Below, in pieces: positions 26,614 through 34,751 of a DNA stretch of 64,000 nt (positions within the stretch are counted from its first letter, which is position 1; every line of letters begins with the position of its first letter). Source of the DNA: Gammaproteobacteria bacterium. GTDB taxonomy: Bacteria > Pseudomonadota > Gammaproteobacteria > Chromatiales > Chromatiaceae. A program made the position numbers and the translations under genes. Location: positions 1 through 64,000 of the forward strand of contig JASJCU010000002.1 of NCBI GenBank assembly GCA_030065815.1, read 5' to 3'. The notes under the pieces are model-generated. The model was not told the origin of the DNA. It did not search any database and saw only the letters and a program-made list of their open reading frames with translations.

Positions 26614-27241
26614 CCGCTGGCGCGTGCTCGCGCCGGCACTCGCATCGATGCTGCTGAGCGGCTGCGCCGCGCTGTGGCCGGCACCCTACGGCGAGGTCGC
26701 CGCCGACGCCGACCCGGTTCGCGGCCCCGGCCTGCCGAACCTGATCCCGGCCAACGCACCTTCGACACTGAACGGCCATTGGGCCGACTACGGCGGCCAC
26801 CAGGGCATCGACGTGCTCGGCGACGTCGGCCTGCCGGTGCTGGCGCCGGCCGCCGGCCGCGTCGTCGCATCACGCTTCGAGCCGATGTACGGGCACCGCA
26901 TCGAGATCGACCACGGCGACGACGGCGACGGCAACGCCGTGCGCAGCCTGCTCGTGCACCTCGACGAACGCCTGGTCGGCGTCGGCGAGACCGTCAGGCG
27001 TGGCCAGCAGGTGGCGCGACTCGGCCGCACCGGCCTGCTCGCCGGCGCGATCCCGCATCTGCATTTCGAGATCCGCACCCGGGCACCCGGACGCTACCGG
27101 ATATTCGAGCCGCGCAACCCGAATCTCTACTGGGTCGACGGTGCGGGCATCATCACCTGCTTCGATCGCGCGCGCCGTTACCCCGCCGCACCATTCGCGA
27201 TCACCTACCCGGTGCCGTGTCGTGGCGTCGACTGGGAGTGA
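26603..27241 (+). CDS. M23-family (LytM) peptidase lipoprotein
   Basis: 212 residues if started at GTG 26603, which has AAGGGAG six bases upstream; the track start is 7 codons earlier. The leader ends with the lipobox LLSGC. The M23 signature is GGHQGIDVLGDVGLPVLAPAAGRVV, then LLVHLDE, and HLHFEIR with the zinc/catalytic His pair. It is likely an outer-membrane-anchored endopeptidase on peptidoglycan, or an activator of amidases. It overlaps the PTPS-like gene by 11 bases. A stretch of about 250 bases follows before the lower-GC island. Confidence 0.85.
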   Translation: MSPDRWRVLAPALASMLLSGCAALWPAPYGEVAADADPVRGPGLPNLIPANAPSTLNGHWADYGGHQGIDVLGDVGLPVLAPAAGRVVASRFEPMYGHRIEIDHGDDGDGNAVRSLLVHLDERLVGVGETVRRGQQVARLGRTGLLAGAIPHLHFEIRTRAPGRYRIFEPRNPNLYWVDGAGIITCFDRARRYPAAPFAITYPVPCRGVDWE

Positions 27242-27434
27242 GCGCGCAGCGTCGGACCGGTTCCGGCGAGTTGGCCGCATGCGTCGAACCGGCCACGTCA
27301 TGACTCGCCGGCCAGGTGCGTCGGGCAGATCTGCTGACGGCCAGGAACGGACCTTCCGTGGCTGCTTCGCTCGACGATCGAGATGCATTGCACTGCGGAG
27401 TTGGCTGTGTGGCGCTTTCCGCCCAACAGCAGGT

Positions 27435-27466
27435 ACAAGAAAACCCGGCAGCACAGCGGCCGGGTT
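27435..27466 (-). terminator. Rho-independent terminator of the secreted-protein gene
   Basis: On the minus strand AACCCGGC-...-GCCGGGTT is followed by TTCTT. It lies 25 bases after the stop of the 27491-28108 gene and faces the M23 gene. Confidence 0.75.
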
Positions 27467-27490
27467 GATGCACTCAATCGGCTAATCCGA

Positions 27491-28108
27491 TTACTGTATG
27501 ACTTCTATCAGCTCCGACGTGACCTTTCCACGCTTGCGGTGATCTTGTTCAAACTTCACCGTCCGATCGAGAGCTGGTGCGTACCAGTAAGACTGTTTCG
27601 CCCACGGGTACTTGCAATCGACGCGATAAGTGCCGAACTCGCCAGCAGGTACTTCCACCGTCTCCTTTGCGGCTACTTCACACGACATCTTTGTGCCGTA
27701 AAACATCTTGCCCTCGGCATTTCGACGGGCATATTTGTACTTCACCTTGTTGCCTACCTTGAACGGCCACAGGGCACCTTCGCGATCAAATTTCGTGACC
27801 TCGCCAGAATGCCACTTGCGGGAATCGTTGCATTTCTCCCAGCTCAAGTTCGGCCCGTAGCGATCCTCGGTTGAGTTGGTGGTTATACAACCGTTGCTTC
27901 GACTGAGTTGCTGTGTCTTTTCGTCCAAGCGCGTCGCTTCGACAATAATCTCTTCTCCGTTGCGTAGACGCTTGGACTTCCATACTTCGCCCGCTTTTAT
28001 TTTGAACGCCGGGCCGGTGACTTCCGGCACCTCGACGGCAAAAACAGCTGTGCTGGTGCTAACGACCAACATGCCACCCAGCAGGACGCAAACCCGATTA
28101 TTTTTCAT
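27491..28108 (-). CDS. secreted protein of unknown function
   Basis: 205 residues. A clear signal peptide (VCVLLGGMLVVSTSTAVFA) is followed by a beta-rich mature part. The phrases VPAGEFGTYRVDCKY and YWYAPALDRTVKFE recall periplasmic DUF3108-like folds, but the match is too loose to name. Two cysteine pairs are possible (NGCITT/EKCN and MSCE/VDCK). Codon use is less GC-rich than in flanking genes. It has its own terminator, so it is monocistronic. It is the first gene of the accessory island. Confidence 0.75.
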   Translation of the reverse strand: MKNNRVCVLLGGMLVVSTSTAVFAVEVPEVTGPAFKIKAGEVWKSKRLRNGEEIIVEATRLDEKTQQLSRSNGCITTNSTEDRYGPNLSWEKCNDSRKWHSGEVTKFDREGALWPFKVGNKVKYKYARRNAEGKMFYGTKMSCEVAAKETVEVPAGEFGTYRVDCKYPWAKQSYWYAPALDRTVKFEQDHRKRGKVTSELIEVIQ

Positions 28109-28813
28109 TGGATAATTTCTCCTTGAACTCTGGGGAACAACTCCTCACAACCTGACACTAGCCGACCTTGTTCAAGTCCGGCCGACCAGAAAAACGAGTA
28201 TATGAAAACGCCCGAAACTGCGATAGAAAAACGACCATGCCGCTGTAACCGGCGACGGGGCTGATCGAGGCAGGACGCCAAAACTTGTTATCGGATGGAC
28301 AAAGGTCTCCATGTCGGTCCGGTAGACGCCACGCAAAGCTAGGTCTGACACCATGAATGGCCGGTTTGTGTCGAGACCTGCCTGAAACGGTCCGTCTGCT
28401 GTAACGCATCAATACGTCGTCCATTGGCGAAACTCTAGGGACCGTTCCGAGTCGATTCCCGCCGGCTGGGGAATCGAAAAGCCGCCGTTCGTCCTGATCG
28501 CCAGTCATCGTCCGGCGCCCAAATCACCAGCGGTCATTGCCGAGCCTGATCCCGAGCGACCGCTTCGGCCGAGAGAGAGACGCACGCGGCAGGCTGATCC
28601 CGCTTCCGTATCGGTCGCGCAGCCGACCTGTCGACGCGATTTCCCACTTGTCGGCTCAATGTTGAGAACAAGAGTTCTCCACAAGGCAGCGGCTAGCCAG
28701 TCCTGGCCGCAAAAAGAACCCCGCCTCTCTATCAACAGCCCTTACCGAAGGTCGTCACGTGTGTTGAGCAAGCGCATGTGCAGCGAGGAAGCCATACCCC
28801 TCCGACTTCCGAC
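28109..28813. other. 705-bp intergenic region
   Basis: No convincing gene. The 116-residue minus ORF at 28158-28508 and the 60-residue ORF inside it have no ribosome site and no recognisable domain. The stretch may hold promoter sequence for the minus gene on its left and decayed sequence, but nothing specific could be identified. Confidence 0.4.
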
Positions 28814-29677
28814 CTACGGCGTCAAAAACACATGCAGCGGACTGTCCGCCACAAGGGACGACGCTCGGTAAATCAGGCCGTTACGTTCCCAGGCATCGAG
28901 TTGTCGGCGGATTACCGGCGCCGCCTGGAAATAGGTCATGCCGGTAACGAGTTGAGGCGAATACAGCAGCTTCAAAAGCAGGTAATCAAAACCCGTCAGA
29001 AACTCATCGTCGGTAACATCACTGAAGACGGTGGGATGAAAATGCCGGGAATCATTGAGCAGACCGAGCATCTGCGTGACCTCTTCAATCACGCAGGGCA
29101 GAAGTTTGCCGAGGGATTCGGCGCGCTCGACGGGAATGACAACTGTCCCACGGATGATCTCGCCACGTCGATTCGATCGAAACTGGCCGACACAAACGCT
29201 TCGCTGCAGCTGGCGCAAACCGCTATGTGAGAGCGCTCGTGCCGCCATGCCATTGGGATCGCGCTCGCCGGTAAACAGGATACGGACATTGGCCTGATTG
29301 CGGTCGAGTACGAAAGTCGTCGGAAGGCCGGTGATCCGGCTCAGTTGCTGGAGATGCGTTGACAGCAACCATCGCTGCAGTGCCGGATCGCCTGCCTCGC
29401 TGTAAAACCAGACACGCAACGGTTGCACCCACTTGCGAACGACCGGCGAAATCCGCTCATGCTCGCCATTCAGCGCGATGTTGTAGAAGCCGTATTCGAT
29501 GTACTGCTTGTTATGCCAGTGCACCGCGCCACCTGCATCGCGAGTGGTCGCAAACGCCGGCAACGTCGATGCAAGGCAAATTATCACCGCCAGCAGGCAT
29601 CGCAACACGATACCTTTCAGGCATCGGCTACCATCTCGACTTACGAAAAGCGTGTTCTCTGCGCACAACAGATTCAT
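28814..29677 (-). CDS. DUF2927-family secreted protein
   Basis: 287 residues. After a hydrophobic signal segment (LLAVIICLASTLPAFA) the body contains FVLDRNQANVRILF, then VIPVERAESLGKLLPCVIEEVTQMLGLLNDS. The last is the DUF2927 hallmark: an EE-T-Q-LGL-ND helix resembling a degenerate metalloprotease HExxH site without the histidines. Function is unknown in this family. The N-terminus is long before the hydrophobic core, so the true start may be internal. It lies in the lower-GC island with large spacers on both sides. Confidence 0.75.
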   Translation of the reverse strand: MNLLCAENTLFVSRDGSRCLKGIVLRCLLAVIICLASTLPAFATTRDAGGAVHWHNKQYIEYGFYNIALNGEHERISPVVRKWVQPLRVWFYSEAGDPALQRWLLSTHLQQLSRITGLPTTFVLDRNQANVRILFTGERDPNGMAARALSHSGLRQLQRSVCVGQFRSNRRGEIIRGTVVIPVERAESLGKLLPCVIEEVTQMLGLLNDSRHFHPTVFSDVTDDEFLTGFDYLLLKLLYSPQLVTGMTYFQAAPVIRRQLDAWERNGLIYRASSLVADSPLHVFLTP

Positions 29678-29992
29678 CAGTCATCCAGAATCAGCAACCG
29701 CATGAAGCATCACTCTAGTCAGTGGGCGCAACGGCTGACAACCATGATCAGTTGGTTACCGTTTTCTAATGATGAATCCTGACCCTATGCCGTACGCAGC
29801 GTCGTCAAGGCAGATCTTCACAAGCAGTGGATTGGCCGGACGCGATCGCTCCGGCAATACCTGCTCCGGTCATGTGTGCTTGACCAAGCCGAGCCCTACC
29901 TCCGATTGGAAGAGATAACCTGCGATCTGAATAGACCACATTGACACCTGCGTCGGTTGTATAGCAGTCATCGAGCGAGCCCAATCAAAGGA
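29678..29992. other. intergenic region left of direct-repeat copy 1
   Basis: No coding signal that I trust. Short ORFs here on the plus strand are antisense or random. The spacer continues through repeat copy 1 up to the start of the VPLPG protein at 30423. Confidence 0.35.
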
Positions 29993-30076
29993 CCGCTCAC
30001 TGATGACAGCCGCCTGACGCTCTGTACAGATGACGAGGCCGCCCATCGAGGCGGCCTTCTCGGCTGGATGCGGCCA
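29993..30076 (+). repeat. 84-bp direct repeat, copy 1, containing a terminator-like hairpin
   Basis: It matches 33027-33110 over 84 bases with about ten substitutions and no gaps, starting CCGCTCA and ending GATGCGGCCA. Inside, AGGCCGCC-CATCGA-GGCGGCCT forms an 8-bp stem followed by TCTC. The two copies bracket about 3 kb with the VPLPG, NADAR and lipoprotein genes. The frame DSRLTxCTDDEAAHR is kept in both copies, but no complete gene is evident. Confidence 0.85.
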
Positions 30077-30422
30077 CGAAGAGACACTCGCCTACGGTCG
30101 GCGGCAGGCAGGTTCAAGCATTTGGCGGACTCGCGGGTTGTGCAGTGCAATTAACGGGGTCCGCGACACGACGCACTTGCAGAGTTCGAGGCACTTGCAG
30201 TGACAACCAACGGCTCCTGCAATTGATGAACCGTCAGGAAATTTAACAGCTGCGATGCATCAATCTCTCAGTTACATGAGTAAGCACCTGATTCCAAATT
30301 CATAAGTCTCTGTGGTACGTCTCTTGCTGTTAACTGCAACCCGGCTGGACTGTTCGCTGACCGCCGGGACAATGCAATCTCACAATGCGCTAAAACGCTG
30401 CCAAGGGTTTCGAGGAGGACTT
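30077..30422. other. intergenic region upstream of the VPLPG protein
   Basis: 346 bases with no believable gene. It ends with the strong ribosome site GAGGAGG for the next gene. No promoter stands out with both boxes well spaced. Confidence 0.35.
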
Positions 30423-30992
30423 ATGTTGAGGATACTCGGTCTCGCTGGCCTGTTCGTCGCTACGTTCGCTACCCAGGTGTTCGCTGCTGTTGTTACGCCA
30501 ACATCTGACGTGATCTTCGAGTTCGATACTACTGTTCTCGGTGGGCAATCGATAACGACATACACTTGGAGCTGCGTGGCATTCGAGGAGCCCGCTTGCA
30601 ACACGCAACCCGGTCAGGGTGCAAGCGATGTACCCGGTTCTCTTTTGGGTTCGATGCGCATTCAGATTGGTACCACGCCGGGTGGGAACGATATTGTCTC
30701 GTTCATCGAAAACAGCGGGGTTGGCGCAATTTTCGGTAGGAGCGCTACCTTCTTGATTGCTCCGATAGTTCCACCTTCGGCATCGAGTATCTTCATGTCG
30801 TTCAGCTTCATCAATGATCCTCTGGTTGGCATTTCCCAGGCTTCGCTGCGATTTGGAAATGGCACCTCTGTTCCGGGCGTTTTTTTCGACCCAGATGCGC
30901 CCGGCAATCGAGTGCCACTTCCGGGCGTGCCAGCCTTGCTAGGGGCTGGCCTTATCGCTGTCGGAGCGCTACGCCGTAGCAAGGGGGCTTGA
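30423..30992 (+). CDS. secreted protein with VPLPG/PEP-CTERM-like sorting signal
   Basis: 189 residues from ATG 30423, chosen because GAGGAGG sits just upstream; the track start is 111 bases earlier. An N-terminal signal peptide (ILGLAGLFVATFATQVFA) is followed by a beta-sandwich-like mature part. The C-terminus VPLPGVPALLGAGLIAVGALRRS is a tripartite sorting signal: VPLPG motif, hydrophobic helix, basic tail. This is the VPLPA variant of PEP-CTERM, processed by an exosortase and associated with extracellular matrix. No exosortase is in the window. Confidence 0.75.
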   Translation: MLRILGLAGLFVATFATQVFAAVVTPTSDVIFEFDTTVLGGQSITTYTWSCVAFEEPACNTQPGQGASDVPGSLLGSMRIQIGTTPGGNDIVSFIENSGVGAIFGRSATFLIAPIVPPSASSIFMSFSFINDPLVGISQASLRFGNGTSVPGVFFDPDAPGNRVPLPGVPALLGAGLIAVGALRRSKGA

Positions 30993-31013
30993 GCTCTACC
31001 GCTCTTCTCTCTA

Positions 31014-31040
31014 AAACCCTTTATCGGTGGGTTCTTCTTC
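31014..31040 (+). terminator. probable terminator of the VPLPG gene
   Basis: AACCC-tttatcggt-GGGTT followed by CTTCTTC, 22 bases after the stop codon. The stem is short (5 bp), so this is moderate support. Confidence 0.45.
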
Positions 31041-31231
31041 GGTCGGCTCCGGCGGAAAAGCTGCCGGCCCCGCCGATGGTCATTTGGTCGGCTTCGTGCC
31101 GACTGCGGACTCATACCCGATCAACACGCTTAGATATGCCTGCTGCAGCGGGTGGCTAGGCTGAGATCGGCCACAACCGGTACGAATCCAAGTCGACCCT
31201 GTGCCCGTCCTACGGCTCCGGTGCAGCAGCG

Positions 31232-31702
31232 TCACTCGTCTGTCAGTTCAGTCTCGAGCTTTTTCCGAACCGACATCAATACCTTGCCATAGGTGTTGTG
31301 CCCCCGGCCATCCCGCCCACAGCCCCAGTAGTAGTCGTACATCGAGTTTTCGACGATCTTTTGAGTACCGGTCATCAATAATGCTTCGGCAACGTCGGCA
31401 TGAGTTCGGCACTTAATGTATACCCCGCGAGTCATGACGGTTTGCCGGATCTCTTTCCAATCTTTGCGAACAGCCCCGGCATGTTTCTCGGCCAACTGCT
31501 CAGCCTCGACCGGGGAGGCTGTATTGCGGATGGCCGCGCGTTGATCCGGGTCGATGAACTTCATGCCCTGGAAATAGTGTTCGAGCGTGGGCCAGTACGC
31601 GTCATCCAAGCCAAATCCGTGGCGTGAGAAACTGCTGAGTGGATTGCTGTCGTCGGTCCGCGACACGTACAGCGGCTCAGGTTCTGATCTGTTGAAAAAC
31701 AT
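31232..31702 (-). CDS. NADAR-family (YbiA/DUF1768) protein
   Basis: 156 residues, the usual size of a stand-alone NADAR domain. Motifs are NPLSSFSRHGF, WPTLEHYFQGMKF (catalytic/ligand Glu-His-Tyr-Gln block), KDWKEIRQTVM, and NSMYDYYWGCGRDGRGHNTYGKVLM. NADAR enzymes cleave N-glycosidic bonds of ADP-ribose-type substrates; some reverse guanine ADP-ribosylation of DNA as DarG-like antitoxins, and the YbiA branch acts on riboflavin-pathway intermediates. Which branch this is cannot be decided by eye. It is the only minus-strand gene between the two 84-bp repeats. No DarT toxin is adjacent. Confidence 0.9.
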   Translation of the reverse strand: MFFNRSEPEPLYVSRTDDSNPLSSFSRHGFGLDDAYWPTLEHYFQGMKFIDPDQRAAIRNTASPVEAEQLAEKHAGAVRKDWKEIRQTVMTRGVYIKCRTHADVAEALLMTGTQKIVENSMYDYYWGCGRDGRGHNTYGKVLMSVRKKLETELTDE

Positions 31703-32148
31703 GGTGCTCCTGATTGATGCCCCTGGTTGCGCCGCATCTTATGCCGCCTGCGACCATTGACGGTAAGAAAAAACGCCGCAGCGGGCTGTTTACTCAACGG
31801 ACAAAGAGATTGAGTTAAGCCCGATCCCACAAAAGGTTCCGGTGACATACAGTTCCCAGTCGTCACCGACCCGCCTAACGCGTTGAGCGAACGCAGCGCG
31901 AATCGATCCGTTTCGATTCGGTGCGACCGGCATGTATCGTTAGCCGGCTGATGTGCTGCAGCGATTCAAAGGGCTACTCCGTTTCGTCGGCAGCCGAAAG
32001 CGAACCATTGGCGTCATAGAGGTCAATCGAAACCAATCCTTTCGGTCGCCCATTTGGCTGTCGTCGTTGCTTGGCCGGCTTGACATTCTGTGCGCAACTC
32101 CATTGACTTGCGTTACTTCACGGAGGTTCAACAGCCGCGGCAAAGACA
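31703..32148. other. intergenic region between divergent NADAR and lipoprotein genes
   Basis: 446 bases with no believable gene. It holds the attC-like inverted repeat at 31873-31945 and presumably promoters for both divergent genes. Confidence 0.4.
31873..31945. repeat. attC-like inverted repeat (73 bp)
   Basis: The ends GCCTAACG and CGTTAGCC are near-inverted copies resembling the R boxes of integron attC sites. An inner perfect palindrome CGAATCGA-TCCGTT-TCGATTCG lies at the centre. Read on the minus strand it ends CTCAACGCGTTAGGC, close to a canonical attC 3' end. The L boxes pair poorly, no integrase is in the window, and only one copy is seen, so this may be chance or a lone cassette scar. 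Confidence 0.35.
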
Positions 32149-32943
32149 ATGTATGGCTATCCTTTAGTTCGTTCGTCGTTGGTCTCATTGATCGCCTTGG
32201 CACTAATGGCGACGACGCTGATCGGGTGCGTGAAGGTGCCCAGCGAAGACGATAGGCTGGCGGCCCTCGCCGCCGAGCCGTTGTCGCCGGAATACAGGGT
32301 GGCCATGCTTGCGACCTGGATGTCTCCACCCTACACGGAGGTGGCTGACCTCGTCGACAAGCAACAACTCGATGCCATTGGAGCCAGCATTACCAGCGGG
32401 TTTTCACAGCGGATGCCTGCTAGCGTGAAAGCTTGGCCAGCCTCTTATGGCAGGCGTTCGACAATCGGGCAGGGAGTGCTGAGTTCGGGCAGGATCAACG
32501 ATTTCGCGCGGTCCCAGATGCGCTCTATTGCAAACAGCGGGTTCGATGCAATCATGACGGTGCGTTTGATGCCGATCGTCGCCATTCGCGCTCCCGATTT
32601 GTATCGCCGCGGTGGCACGAAAACCGTTCGAACGATACTTGCACCCGCCGGTACAAACCGGTCGACCCCCTTCTCGATCGAGGTTAGGCAGAGTGACGGT
32701 CAATTCAAACTGATCGAGCGGGAGTTCCAGCTCAAGACGATGCGCGCGCACGTCAACATCCGCAGCGTCCCCGGTGATCAACTGCTTTATTTCGATTCGA
32801 ACGTCGAGATTGCCTGTGACGATGCCGACGAGTACTTGTCCGCAGGTCCCGACAGCAAAGCTGTCGTTTCGGCTTGCGCAGCACTTTTGTCGGAACAGCT
32901 CTTGTCCAATTTGGAACGAACGCTGAAACGCATGATTCGTTGA
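32149..32943 (+). CDS. lipoprotein of unknown function
   Basis: 264 residues. The signal peptide LVSLIALALMATTLIGC ends in a lipobox. The mature part is mixed alpha/beta, with a central segment (ARSQMRSIANSGFDAIMTVRL) that resembles surface or periplasmic lipoproteins measuring about 250 residues. The C-terminus is ACAALLSEQLLSNLERTLKRMIR. No family is recognised. The ribosome site is weak (GCAAAGACA before ATG). It stands alone between the NADAR gene and repeat copy 2. Confidence 0.7.
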   Translation: MYGYPLVRSSLVSLIALALMATTLIGCVKVPSEDDRLAALAAEPLSPEYRVAMLATWMSPPYTEVADLVDKQQLDAIGASITSGFSQRMPASVKAWPASYGRRSTIGQGVLSSGRINDFARSQMRSIANSGFDAIMTVRLMPIVAIRAPDLYRRGGTKTVRTILAPAGTNRSTPFSIEVRQSDGQFKLIEREFQLKTMRAHVNIRSVPGDQLLYFDSNVEIACDDADEYLSAGPDSKAVVSACAALLSEQLLSNLERTLKRMIR

Positions 32944-33026
32944 GCGGCAGAAAGGGGGCGTGCTGGAGTCTCGTCGGTTTCCGCTCCGGCCGTGTAGCTG
33001 ACGTTTCAGCATGGCTTACGACCTGT

Positions 33027-33110
33027 CCGCTCAGTGTTGACAGCCGCCTGACGTACTGCACAGATGACGAGGCCGCCCATCGAGACGGCTTTTTCGGCCA
33101 GATGCGGCCA
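33027..33110 (+). repeat. 84-bp direct repeat, copy 2, with terminator-like hairpin
   Basis: Same orientation and length as copy 1. Its hairpin is GGCCGCC-CATCGA-GACGGC followed by TTTTT, so it could terminate the lipoprotein gene that ends 84 bases upstream. Copy 1 has the better stem and copy 2 the better T-run. Confidence 0.85.
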
Positions 33111-33410
33111 GAACCCGCCCTCCGTTGACCGACCCAGTCATCCACCAAGATGCATTTCAGCACAGAGTCAGTTGACTGGCGCTTCCACTTATACCGAGTG
33201 ACCTTTCCCCCTGGAGCCTAAATATCCCCGACGAGGGTCTTCTCAGCTCGAACAAGCCGGCCTGTCCCGGGGGGAGCTGCTAGCTGACGGCTGTCGACTC
33301 GGCGAAGTGACCTGCAGAGCAGCGATCGTGCCGGTCGTGATCAGGAAAGGTAGGCCGTTGCGACCGGCGTCATCGACATCGACGCCGCGGCGGCGACGCC
33401 GGGCGTCGCG
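33111..33410. other. intergenic region at the right border of the accessory island
   Basis: 300 bases without a gene. A GC-rich stretch with CCCGGGGGG near 33276 leads into the dihydroorotase 3' end, where base composition returns to that of the backbone. Confidence 0.35.
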
Positions 33411-34751
33411 TCACCGGCGGGCGAACGCCAGGCGCTGGCCGTTGGCCGCGCCGAAGAACTCGCCGTCGCGGTACTTGAGTTCGCCGTTGACGACGGTCGC
33501 CACGATGCTCGAGCGCAGCGTGTCGCCTTCGAGCGGCGACCAGCCGCACTTGTACAGCACGTCCTCGCGGCGCACGGTCTGCGGGCGCTCGACATCGACC
33601 AGCACCAGGTCGGCCCAGTAGCCCTCGCGCAGGTAGCCGCGCTCGACCAGGCCGAACATCTCGGCCGCGGCATGCGTGACCTTGTGCACGAGCTGCGGCA
33701 GCGGCATGACGCCGTCGTGCACGAGTTCGAGCGCCATCTGCAGCGCATGCTGGACCAGTGGCAGGCCGGCCGGCTGTTTGAAGTAGGATGCGGCGCCCTT
33801 CTCGTCCAGCGTGTGCGGCGCGTGGTCGGTCGCGATGATGTCGAGGCGGTCGGCAGCGAGCGCCGCGCGCAGGCCGTCGCGGTCGGCCGCGGTCTTGATC
33901 GCCGGGTTGCACTTGATCAGCGTGCCGCGGTTTTCGTAGTCGGCCTCGCTGAAATACAGGTGGTGCACGCAGGCCTCGGCAGTGATGCGCTTGCCCGGGA
34001 TCGGCCCGGTCTCGAACAATTCGAGTTCACGCGCCGTCGTCAGGTGCAGCACGTGCAGCCGCGAGGCGTGCCGGCGTGCCAGCCCGACCGCGAACGACGA
34101 CGACTTCCAGCACGCCTCCTCGCTGCGGATCGCCGGGTGAAAGCGCATCGGGATCGCATCGCCGTACTCGGCGCGGAAGCGCTCCTCGTTGGCCTGGATC
34201 GTCGGCGTGTCCTCGCAGTGCGTGGCGATCAGCGTCTGCGCATCGCGGAAGATCATCTCGAGGGTCTGCGGGTCGTCGACCAGCATGCTGCCGGTCGACG
34301 CACCCATGAACACCTTGATGCCGCAGGTCTGGTTCGGGCCGAGGCGGCGGATCTCGTCGATGTTGTCGTTGGTCGCACCGAGGTAGAAGGCATGGTTGCC
34401 CCAGGCGCGCCCGGCGGCGAGCGCGAACTTGGCCTCGACGGCGTCCAGCGTGGTCGTCTGCGGGTTGGTGTTGGGCATCTCCATGAAGCTGGTGATACCG
34501 CCGGCGACCGCGGCGCGCGACTCGGTCGCGAGGTCGGCCTTGTGCGTGGCGCCGGGTTCGCGGAAGTGAACCTGGTCGTCGATCATGCCCGGCATCAGCA
34601 CGCGCCCGGCGGCATCGATGACCTCGGCATCGGCGTGACTGATCTGACCGCCGACCTTGGCGATACGGCCGTCGACGACCAGCAGGTCGCCGTGTTTCTC
34701 CTCGCCTTCGTTGACGAGTCGGGCATTGGCAATCAACAGTGCTCGGGGCAT
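33411..34751 (-). CDS. pyrC: dihydroorotase
   Basis: 446 residues, the long amidohydrolase-type dihydroorotase. Zinc and catalytic motifs are DDQVHFREPG, the carbamylated lysine in GIKVFMGASTG, THCED, LHVLHLTTARE and IIATDHAPHT. It cyclises carbamoyl-aspartate to dihydroorotate in pyrimidine synthesis. It is the last gene of a hisI-gloB-dihydroorotase operon, its ATG touching the gloB stop. Allantoinase-like or hydantoinase activity is less likely given the DxVHFREPG and DHAPHT motifs. Confidence 0.9.
   Translation of the reverse strand: MPRALLIANARLVNEGEEKHGDLLVVDGRIAKVGGQISHADAEVIDAAGRVLMPGMIDDQVHFREPGATHKADLATESRAAVAGGITSFMEMPNTNPQTTTLDAVEAKFALAAGRAWGNHAFYLGATNDNIDEIRRLGPNQTCGIKVFMGASTGSMLVDDPQTLEMIFRDAQTLIATHCEDTPTIQANEERFRAEYGDAIPMRFHPAIRSEEACWKSSSFAVGLARRHASRLHVLHLTTARELELFETGPIPGKRITAEACVHHLYFSEADYENRGTLIKCNPAIKTAADRDGLRAALAADRLDIIATDHAPHTLDEKGAASYFKQPAGLPLVQHALQMALELVHDGVMPLPQLVHKVTHAAAEMFGLVERGYLREGYWADLVLVDVERPQTVRREDVLYKCGWSPLEGDTLRSSIVATVVNGELKYRDGEFFGAANGQRLAFARR

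Noticed and set aside
28158-28508. 116-residue minus ORF in the 28-kb spacer
   Set aside because: No ribosome site, no recognisable domain, overlapping open frames of similar quality.
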